From: Brevundimonas sp. UBA986
Lineage (GTDB): Bacteria > Pseudomonadota > Alphaproteobacteria > Caulobacterales > Caulobacteraceae
DNA: 7,012 nt
Assembly: GCA_002292165.1 (NCBI GenBank)
Contig: DBBK01000178.1
Coordinates: 1-7,012, forward strand
Direction of reading: 5' to 3'
In this document: piece by piece, positions 1 to 4,760 of the stretch
Numbering within the stretch: the first letter of the stretch is position 1
How the letters are laid out: each line of letters begins with the position of its first letter
Translations under genes and position numbers: made by a program
Notes under the pieces: generated by a model
What the model was told of the DNA's origin: nothing
Database searches by the model: none
The model's input: the letters and a program-made list of their open reading frames with translations, nothing else

Positions 1-402
1 GCTCCGCTGGGCGCCGTCGCCGACGCCGTCATCGTCGACATGCACGCTGAAGCCACCTCCGAGAAGATGGCCATGGGCCATTTCTGCGATGGCCGCGCCT
101 CGCTGGTCGTCGGCACCCACACCCACGTCCCGACCGCCGACTGCCAGATACTGCCCGCCGGCACCGCCTATCAGACCGACGCCGGCGGCTGCTGCGACTA
201 CGACAGCGTCATCGGCAACGAGAAGGAGGAGCCGCTGCGGCGCTTCACCACCCGCATCTCGCAGGGGCGTTACTCCCCGGCCCATGGCCCCGCGACCATC
301 TGCGGCGTCTTCGTCGAGACCGATGACCGCACGGGTCTGGCCGTCCGCGTCGAGCCCATCCGCGTCGGCGGCCGCCTGAGCCAGGCGATTCCGGTGGTCT
401 GA
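1..402 (+). CDS. ymdB: YmdB-family metallophosphoesterase (TIGR00282 type), 3' part only
   Basis: The reading frame is open from the first base of the window and ends at TGA 400-402, so the N-terminal half lies outside. The visible 133 residues match the C-terminal half of the YmdB family, dinuclear metal-dependent phosphodiesterases reported to act on 2',3'-cyclic nucleotides in the cytoplasm. Key blocks are DMHAEATSEK (visible residues 13-22, metal-ligand His15) and VVGTHTHVPTAD (36-47, His40 and His42). The 25-residue spacing between these histidines agrees with the family. DYDSVIG and the EEPLRRF stretch are also typical. The loop before DYDSVIG reads DAGGCC where I would expect something close to DAGMCG, a mild oddity. 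The next gene starts 125 bp downstream and looks separately regulated. The family call is secure; the substrate is known only by family. Confidence 0.9.
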   Translation, partial: APLGAVADAVIVDMHAEATSEKMAMGHFCDGRASLVVGTHTHVPTADCQILPAGTAYQTDAGGCCDYDSVIGNEKEEPLRRFTTRISQGRYSPAHGPATICGVFVETDDRTGLAVRVEPIRVGGRLSQAIPVV

Positions 403-407
403 GGGAC

Positions 408-429
408 CTTCCGTCATGGCCGACGGAGG
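408..429 (+). terminator. Hairpin just after the YmdB-family gene, probable terminator
   Basis: CTTCCGTC (408-415) pairs with GACGGAGG (422-429) around a 6-nt loop. This gives an 8-bp stem with one G-U wobble, starting 6 nt after the stop codon. No T-run follows, so a classical intrinsic terminator is not proven. The position between a finished gene and a new promoter region supports a termination or 3'-end role. Hairpins without U-tracts are common in GC-rich bacteria. Confidence 0.45.
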
Positions 430-468
430 CTCGACGGCGGCCTGATCCAGCGTTTCCTGCATCGATGC

Positions 469-517
469 TTGACTCGACTACAGTTGTAATCCACAAAGAT
501 TACGAATGTAATCTACA
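469..517 (+). promoter_or_regulatory. Twin BlaI/MecI/CopY-type operators with candidate -35 box
   Basis: Two 16-bp dyads are visible: GACTACAGTTGTAATC (476-491) and GATTACGAATGTAATC (498-513). Both fit GAYTAC-N4-GTAATC; the second is perfect in its 6-bp arms, and the first contains a perfect TACA-GT-TGTA core (479-488). Their centres are 22 bp apart, about two helical turns, which would place two repressor dimers on one face of the DNA. An extra TACA half-site (514-517) runs into the ribosome binding site. TTGACT (469-474) immediately upstream is a good -35 hexamer; I cannot assign a convincing -10. The TACA/TGTA pattern is established for BlaI, MecI and CopY repressors, and a member of that family is encoded third in the operon that follows. 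Autoregulation is an inference from this match. Confidence 0.75.
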
Positions 518-527
518 AGAGGGTTCG

Positions 528-989
528 ATGTCTCGCTCCGCCGCCTTCCTCGCCGCCATCGCCACCGTGCTCCTGTCCACCGCCGCCCACGCCCAGAACG
601 CCGTCCATCCCGGTGGCACGAGCCAGAAGGTGCCCTCGGTGATCCTCGACGCCGGCCCCATCGCCAAGGTCTGTTTGCTGCTCATGATCGTCGCGGCGAT
701 CACGGCCCTGGTCATCGGCGCGGTCTCGCGCCTTCGCCGGACTTCGGCCCCCAAGGGTCAGTCCTTCGTCTCCAGCCTGCGCCTCGGCGGCCCCCTGTTC
801 GCCGCGGCCGTGGGCATCTACCTCGGCGCCAATATTCTGGTGCGGATCAACTATGACGGCGGCCTGCCGCCCTTCCACATCATCTCTCCCGGCCTAGCGG
901 AGATCGCCGTGGTGGTTCTGGCAGGTCTTCTGGCCTCGGTCGCGGCGGTCTTCGCCCATGGCTGGATGTCGCAGCGTCAGCCTGCCTGA
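528..989 (+). CDS. Small ExbB/TolQ-like membrane protein A, with signal peptide
   Basis: This 153-residue protein starts at ATG 528, chosen because AAGAGGG lies 5 nt upstream and a clean signal peptide follows (residues 1-22, cleavage after AHA). An in-frame upstream start at 465 would run through the operators and is rejected. Three hydrophobic segments follow at about 45-66, 86-105 and 121-144. The last contains SPGLAE (120-125), matching the TM3 signature APGIAEAL of ExbB/TolQ, with Glu125 at the position of the essential glutamate. Threonines that line the proton path in ExbB are replaced (Gly96 and Val130). The TM1-TM2 loop is only about 20 residues, far shorter than in ExbB. The next gene, 45 bp downstream, is a paralogue, and the upstream DNA carries BlaI-type operators. 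The family link is by motif only, and the function is unknown. Confidence 0.8.
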   Translation: MSRSAAFLAAIATVLLSTAAHAQNAVHPGGTSQKVPSVILDAGPIAKVCLLLMIVAAITALVIGAVSRLRRTSAPKGQSFVSSLRLGGPLFAAAVGIYLGANILVRINYDGGLPPFHIISPGLAEIAVVVLAGLLASVAAVFAHGWMSQRQPA

Positions 990-1034
990 CTTCGCACGCC
1001 GATTCAGCTCAAACAGAAACTCCCGGGAGACCCC

Positions 1035-1430
1035 ATGTCCGCTTCAACCCACGTCACCCCACTCACCGTCTTCCTGGACGCCTCGGCGCCCGTGAAGGTC
1101 ATCGTGCTGGCCCTCGTCATCGCCCTGATCGCCGCCATCGTGGTGACCGCGCGCAAGGTGATGTCCGGCCCGCATCTGAACGGCGGGTCGACCTTCCTCT
1201 CGGCGCTCCGCCTCGGCGCGCCGCTGCTGGGCCTGCTCGGCGCGGCCTATAATCTGCTGATGATCTTCATCGGCGTGTCGAACCGTGGACCGCAGCCGTT
1301 CAACGTCCTGGCCCCCGGCCTCGCCGAGGCGGCCTTCCTTCTGGTGCTCGGCCTGATCGTCGGCGTCGTGGCGGTGATCTGCCACTGGATCATCGAGGCC
1401 CGCGTTGACCGTCTGGTGCTCAGGGCCTGA
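1035..1430 (+). CDS. Small ExbB/TolQ-like membrane protein B, paralogue of A
   Basis: This 131-residue protein has no signal peptide. The start at ATG 1035 is preceded by GGGAG at good spacing. Hydrophobic segments lie at about 20-40, 61-81 and 94-118. Blocks shared with the preceding protein are FLDASAPVKV (13-22, versus ILDAGPIAKV), TFLSALRLGAPL (53-64) and PFNVLAPGLAEAA (88-100). The resemblance to ExbB is clear: APLLGLLGAAYNLL (62-75) aligns with the ExbB TM2 segment around GLFGTVWG, and APGLAEA (93-99) with APGIAEA in TM3. Glu98 is kept, but both ExbB channel threonines are replaced (Ala70, Leu103). The long cytoplasmic loop of ExbB is reduced to about 20 residues. No ExbD/TolR partner is visible in the window. 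The gene stops 3 nt before the repressor start, so the two are surely cotranscribed and probably translationally coupled. Confidence 0.82.
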   Translation: MSASTHVTPLTVFLDASAPVKVIVLALVIALIAAIVVTARKVMSGPHLNGGSTFLSALRLGAPLLGLLGAAYNLLMIFIGVSNRGPQPFNVLAPGLAEAAFLLVLGLIVGVVAVICHWIIEARVDRLVLRA

Positions 1431-1433
1431 TTG

Positions 1434-1745
1434 ATGGCCCGCATCCCCGTCACCGAGGCCGAGAGCGAGGTTCTGGCCGCCCTGTGGCGCAAGGGCCCGC
1501 TCTCCTTCGCCTCCCTGATCGATGAGGTAAAGTCGGTCCAGCCCTGGGGCGACGCCACCATCAAGACCCTGCTCAACCGGCTGATGCATAAGGGAGCCGT
1601 CCGTTCGGTGCGCGAGGACGGCCGCCAGCGCTATCACGCCGCTATCGACCGCAAGGCCTATGTGGACGGCGAGATTCAGGCTCTTGCCGACCGCCTGTTC
1701 GCCGGCGACCGCGCCGCCCTCGTCCGCCACCTTTCCGAAACTTAA
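1434..1745 (+). CDS. BlaI/MecI/CopY-family transcriptional repressor, short form
   Basis: This 103-residue DNA-binding protein has a winged-helix domain spanning about residues 6-70. Diagnostic blocks are VTEAESEVLAALW (6-18), the recognition-helix region WGDATIKTLLNRLMHKG (38-54) and the wing EDGRQRYHA (61-69). The dimerisation part begins YVDGEIQALADRLFAGD (76-92). ATG 1434 is preferred over TTG 1431; both sit right after the TGA (1428-1430) of the preceding gene, with CAGGG at 1421-1425 as a weak ribosome binding site. Canonical BlaI and MecI have 123-126 residues. This one ends at LVRHLSET, which aligns with the LVLNFVEK region where those repressors are cleaved, so the last helix is missing. 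The likely target is the twin dyad at 476-513 upstream of its own operon. No BlaR1/MecR1 sensor is present. The family is confident; the inducer is unknown. Confidence 0.9.
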   Translation: MARIPVTEAESEVLAALWRKGPLSFASLIDEVKSVQPWGDATIKTLLNRLMHKGAVRSVREDGRQRYHAAIDRKAYVDGEIQALADRLFAGDRAALVRHLSET

Positions 1746-1812
1746 TCCTGTCTGGCGCATCCGATGGGCCGCGCCTGAGGCTCTGAGCAGCATCACCTGT
1801 CCGGAGACATTC

Positions 1813-2652
1813 ATGCTGAAGATCCTCGCCGCCGCGATCGTCTTGCTCGCGCCATCCGCCGCTTTCGCCCAGACCTCTGCCGCTGCGCCGGAACCCATCC
1901 AGGTGATGCTGGTGGGAACCTTCCATTTCGACAATCCGGGACACGATCTCTACAACATGGCGGTGGATCCGGTGACAACGCCGGCTAAACAGGCCGAGCT
2001 GGCGGCTGTCGCCGAAGGCTTGCGCCGCTTCCATCCGACGGCGATCGCCGTTGAGCGTGAGGCCTCCGACACCGCCACCCTGCTGGATCAACGCTATCCT
2101 GCCTACAAACCCGCTGACCTTTTGACCAACCCGGATGAGCGGGTTCAGATCGGTTACCGGCTGGCTTCACTCGAAGGTCTGACGCGTGTCTATGCGATCG
2201 ACGAGCAGCCGGGCGAGGGCGAGCGCGACTACTTCCCGTTCGACAAGGTCCAGAACTGGGTCACAGCCCATCATCAGGAGGCCGTTCTGGAAGCAGTCAA
2301 CGCCCCTATTGCTGCTGACGTCGCCGAAATGACCGCGCGCCAACGGACCGAAACCCTGGGCGCGCTTTTGGCCAACGAGAATCGTCCGGATCATCCGCTC
2401 AACGGAACCGCCGCCCTTTCCTACGGCCTGCTTCAGTTCGGCGACGCGGTCGATCAACCGGGCGCGGAGCTGAACTCCGGCTGGTATGAGCGTAACGCCA
2501 AGATTTTCGCCAAGCTCATGCTGACAGCGAAACCCGGCGATCGGATCGTGGTCGTCTACGGCGCAGGCCACCTCTTCTGGCTCAGGCATTTCGTCGAGAA
2601 CACGCCTGGCTACGTTCTGGTCGACAGCGTCCCCTACCTCGCGGGGACCTGA
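1813..2652 (+). CDS. Secreted DUF5694-type protein (TraB/GumN/Tiki-like putative metallohydrolase)
   Basis: This 279-residue protein starts at ATG 1813, with GGAG 6 nt upstream and a signal peptide (MLKILAAAIVLLAPSAAFAQ, cleavage near residue 19), so it should be periplasmic or secreted. The mature part opens with VMLVGTFHFDNPG (31-43; His38), has a conserved-looking acidic residue in IAVERE (Glu81), and ends with VVYGAGHLFWLRHF (247-260; His253). This N-terminal GxxH plus C-terminal GAGH layout is shared with the TraB/GumN/Tiki and erythromycin-esterase-like group, where such residues bind metal. I recognise the DUF5694 pattern; the catalytic role is inferred. The gene lies 67 bp after the repressor in the same direction, with no clear terminator or second operator between them, so it may belong to the operon. 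Hand counts of three 60-base lines gave 32, 35 and 38 G+C, lower than its neighbours. It converges on the next gene with a 3-bp gap. Confidence 0.8.
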   Translation: MLKILAAAIVLLAPSAAFAQTSAAAPEPIQVMLVGTFHFDNPGHDLYNMAVDPVTTPAKQAELAAVAEGLRRFHPTAIAVEREASDTATLLDQRYPAYKPADLLTNPDERVQIGYRLASLEGLTRVYAIDEQPGEGERDYFPFDKVQNWVTAHHQEAVLEAVNAPIAADVAEMTARQRTETLGALLANENRPDHPLNGTAALSYGLLQFGDAVDQPGAELNSGWYERNAKIFAKLMLTAKPGDRIVVVYGAGHLFWLRHFVENTPGYVLVDSVPYLAGT

Positions 2653-2678
2653 TCGTCAGGCCGAGACGATCTGCCTGA
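2651..2678. terminator. Possible bidirectional hairpin between convergent genes
   Basis: GATCGTC (2651-2657) and GACGATC (2665-2671) form a perfect 7-bp stem with a 7-nt loop. The stem begins inside one stop codon and covers the stop codon of the opposing gene. A second perfect stem, TCAGGC (2656-2661) with GCCTGA (2673-2678), overlaps the first, so the two exclude each other. No T-run flanks the structure on either strand. A shared transcription end for the two convergent genes is an inference. Confidence 0.45.
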
Positions 2679-3009
2679 AGCCGCCGAAGATCATGCGTTT
2701 GCCGTCCACCGGCATCTCGTTCATCGCGGCGGCCATCGCCTCGTTTTCCATCATCTTCTTGTTGGCCTCGTCGCGGACCTCGCGCGACGGATAGGTGATC
2801 CAGGAGAAGACGACGATCTCGTCCTCCTCCGCCATCACCGCGCGGGGGAAGGACGTCAGCTTGCCGTACGGGACGTCGTCCGCCACGCACTCGACCACGC
2901 TCAGGGCGCCCAGCTCCTTGAAGATGGCGGCGCTCTCGGTCGCGATCCGCTTGTAGTCCTCGATCCTGTCCTTCTTCACCGCGATGATGAAGCCATCGAC
3001 ATAGTCCAT
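2656..3009 (-). CDS. DUF1428 family protein (YbaA-like)
   Basis: This 117-residue protein matches the usual length of the DUF1428 family, small cytoplasmic dimeric alpha-beta-barrel proteins with no firmly established reaction. Typical blocks are MDYVDGFIIAVKKD (1-14), ALSVVECVADDVPYGKLTSF (35-54), VVFSWITYPSREVRDEANKK (66-85) and the end MPVDGKRMIFGGF (98-110). The start at 3009 is chosen because it gives the family N-terminus and AGGGAGAG lies about 7 nt upstream. A possible TTG start at 3042 would add 11 residues that do not fit the family. The gene faces the DUF5694 gene tail to tail. Its upstream region holds two dyads that could be regulator sites. The PhoD gene ends 114 bp upstream on the same strand, so it probably has its own promoter. 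Confidence 0.88.
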   Translation of the reverse strand: MDYVDGFIIAVKKDRIEDYKRIATESAAIFKELGALSVVECVADDVPYGKLTSFPRAVMAEEDEIVVFSWITYPSREVRDEANKKMMENEAMAAAMNEMPVDGKRMIFGGFRQIVSA

Positions 3010-3023
3010 GCGCGTCTCTCCCT

Positions 3024-3058
3024 GACCAATCGGTCTGATCAACTCGACTAGGCGAGTT
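3024..3058. promoter_or_regulatory. Two dyads upstream of the DUF1428 gene, candidate operator(s)
   Basis: GACCAATCGGTC (3024-3035) is a near-palindrome with five of six base pairs, 15 nt before the DUF1428 start codon. GACC/GGTC half-sites of this kind occur in operators of some TetR-family repressors such as NemR-type regulators. AACTCGACTAGGCGAGTT (3041-3058) is a second dyad with eight of nine pairs. The second could also be a weak terminator for the phosphatase gene, though no T-run follows. No regulator gene is adjacent, so the role is inferred. Confidence 0.35.
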
Positions 3059-3123
3059 TGGCGAACACTGACCCAAGGATCGGCGTTCGAACAGGTTCCC
3101 GTCAGGCGGCGAAGGGTCGCGGA

Positions 3124-4689
3124 TCAGGCTTCCACCAGTCCCGGCTTGCCCGCCTCGATGGCGTACTTGGCCCGGGTGGTCAGAACGCCGTCGCGGTTGT
3201 GGATCTGGTCCAGCACCTTGAACTCGGTCTGCCAGCGCTCGGGCGTCACGTCGCAGACCAGATAGCCGCGCTGGCTGTTCAGGAACTTCAGCTGCGGATT
3301 GGCGGCCATGAAGGCGGCCCATTCCGGCTTCTGGTCGACCCCGTCGCCGCCCGAGCTGATCGAGGTGCCGACAAACTCGCTGGCGATCGGGGCCCCCTCG
3401 GGATGGCGGCCGTCGAGGAACAGGTCGCCCGCGAAATTCTGATGCTCGTCGCCGGTCAGGACCACGGCGTTCGACACCTTCCGATCCTGCAGATGCTTCA
3501 GCAGGTGGCGGCGCGGCGTCGAATAGCCGGCCCAGCTGTCGGGGTTGACGCTCCAGCCCTCGCTGGAGTTCCGGTTCAGGTCCATCATCATCACCTGCTG
3601 CGCCAGCACCTTCCAGGTGGCGGTCGAGCGGTCCAGATTGTTGAACAGCCAGGCCTCCTGCGCCTGCCCGAGGACCTGGGCCTCCGGCGCATCGATGGCC
3701 GCGCAGCTGGCGCCGAACTTGTCGTCGCAGGGCTGGTCCGAACGGAACTGGCGCGTGTCGAGGAAGCTCAGGTCCATCAGATTGCCGTACTGGGCCCGGC
3801 GATAGAGCTGCCTCGACGAGCCACGCGGGAAGGCCGACTTCCGCATCGGCATGAACTCATAGAAGGCCTGCATGGCCGCCGCCCGGCGCAGCAGGAAGAT
3901 CTCCGACGGCGTGCCGTCCTGATCGATCTCCCCGACCCAGTTGTTGTCGACCTCATGGTCGTCGAACACTGCGAACCAGGCGGCCGAGGCGCGCGAGGCC
4001 TGCAGGTCGACATCCATAGTGTATTGCGAATAGCGCCGACGATAGTCGTCCAGGCTGTAGACCTCGCCGCCCAGATGGACGCGCGGGTTCTCCATCGGGC
4101 CGGCGGCGTTCTGATAGGTCGGATTACCCCGGCCTTCGTAGATGTAGTCGCCGTAGCAGAAGATGAAATCCAGATCCTCAGCCGCGATCTTGCGGTGGGC
4201 GGTGTAGTAGCCGCTCTCATAGGCCTGACAGCCGAGGATGCCGAACTTCGCCCGGTCCATGGCGGCGCCGACGACCGGTGTCGTCTTGGCGCGGCCCACG
4301 CCGCTGCGCTCGGTCCCCACGGTGAAGCGGTAGAAATAGGCGCGGGCGGGCTCCAGACCCTCGACCTCGACGTGGACCGAATGGCCCAGCTCCGGCCGGG
4401 CGACGGCCTCGCCCGTGCGAACCACGGTTCGGAAGCCGCGATCCGCCGCCACCTCCCACTGCACCGCCATCGGCGCATTGGGCATGCCCGAGCCCCAGGC
4501 GAGGGGATCGGGGGCCAGGCGCGTCCAGATGACGAAGCCGTCGGGTTGGGGGTCGCCGGCGGTGACGCCCAGCCGGAAGGGGTTCACGTCGAACGCCGCC
4601 TGGGCCAGGGCCGGGCCGGTCTGCGTCAGGGCCAGGCCGCCGCCGAACGCAGTCAGAAGCCCGCGGCGGGACAGGTCGAAACGGCTCAT
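3124..4689 (-). CDS. phoD: PhoD-like alkaline phosphatase, Tat-exported
   Basis: This 521-residue protein is a PhoD-family phosphomonoesterase/phosphodiesterase, expected to release phosphate from organic esters outside the cytoplasm using Fe and Ca ions. It begins with a twin-arginine signal (LSRRGLL at 6-12) and a probable cleavage site after ALA (27-29). The N-terminal PhoD domain follows (PFRLGVTAGDPQPDGFVIWTR, 37-57, shown as two adjoining parts PFRLGVTAGDP and QPDGFVIWTR). The catalytic domain has FGILGCQ (149-155, Cys154), CYGDYIYE (178-185, Asp181), FDDHEVDNNW (242-251), LTGDEHQNF (411-419) and EFVGTSISSGG (438-448). These are the usual metal and active-site blocks, and the length is normal. 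The start has GGAG 8 nt upstream. The P450 gene ends 71 bp before it on the same strand. No Pho box was recognised. Confidence 0.93.
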   Translation of the reverse strand: MSRFDLSRRGLLTAFGGGLALTQTGPALAQAAFDVNPFRLGVTAGDPQPDGFVIWTRLAPDPLAWGSGMPNAPMAVQWEVAADRGFRTVVRTGEAVARPELGHSVHVEVEGLEPARAYFYRFTVGTERSGVGRAKTTPVVGAAMDRAKFGILGCQAYESGYYTAHRKIAAEDLDFIFCYGDYIYEGRGNPTYQNAAGPMENPRVHLGGEVYSLDDYRRRYSQYTMDVDLQASRASAAWFAVFDDHEVDNNWVGEIDQDGTPSEIFLLRRAAAMQAFYEFMPMRKSAFPRGSSRQLYRRAQYGNLMDLSFLDTRQFRSDQPCDDKFGASCAAIDAPEAQVLGQAQEAWLFNNLDRSTATWKVLAQQVMMMDLNRNSSEGWSVNPDSWAGYSTPRRHLLKHLQDRKVSNAVVLTGDEHQNFAGDLFLDGRHPEGAPIASEFVGTSISSGGDGVDQKPEWAAFMAANPQLKFLNSQRGYLVCDVTPERWQTEFKVLDQIHNRDGVLTTRAKYAIEAGKPGLVEA

Positions 4690-4722
4690 GGGGCGGGCTC
4701 CGGTCAGCTGAGGTCTTCGCCC

Positions 4723-4740
4723 CTACGCCCGGATTGCGAC
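4723..4740 (-). promoter_or_regulatory. Element shared by the PhoD and P450 upstream regions
   Basis: Read on the - strand, this is GTCGCAATCCGGGCGTAG, 33 nt before the PhoD start codon. The region before the P450 gene has GTCATGATCCGGGCGTAG (6174-6191), the same in 15 of 18 positions, with 12 contiguous. The GCGTAG part could be a promoter -10 region. In a GC-rich 7-kb window one 12-base repeat can arise by chance, so only the matching placement argues for function. Confidence 0.3.
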
Positions 4741-4760
4741 ACTAACGCTGCAGCCGTTTC

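Noticed and set aside
1020..1029. The 10-bp palindrome CTCCCGGGAG at the ribosome binding site of protein B.
   Set aside because: It has no loop, so it cannot form a useful hairpin, and short GC palindromes are frequent here. It most likely just contains the GGGAG ribosome binding site.
1746..1812. Search for a second BlaI-type operator or a terminator between the repressor and DUF5694 genes.
   Set aside because: No TACA/TGTA dyad is present. A GGCGC/GCGCC pair with a 12-nt gap is too weak to call a terminator.
1044..1934. A 296-codon open frame on the - strand covering protein B, the repressor and the start of the DUF5694 gene.
   Set aside because: It is antisense to three well-supported + strand genes, and its product is low-complexity.
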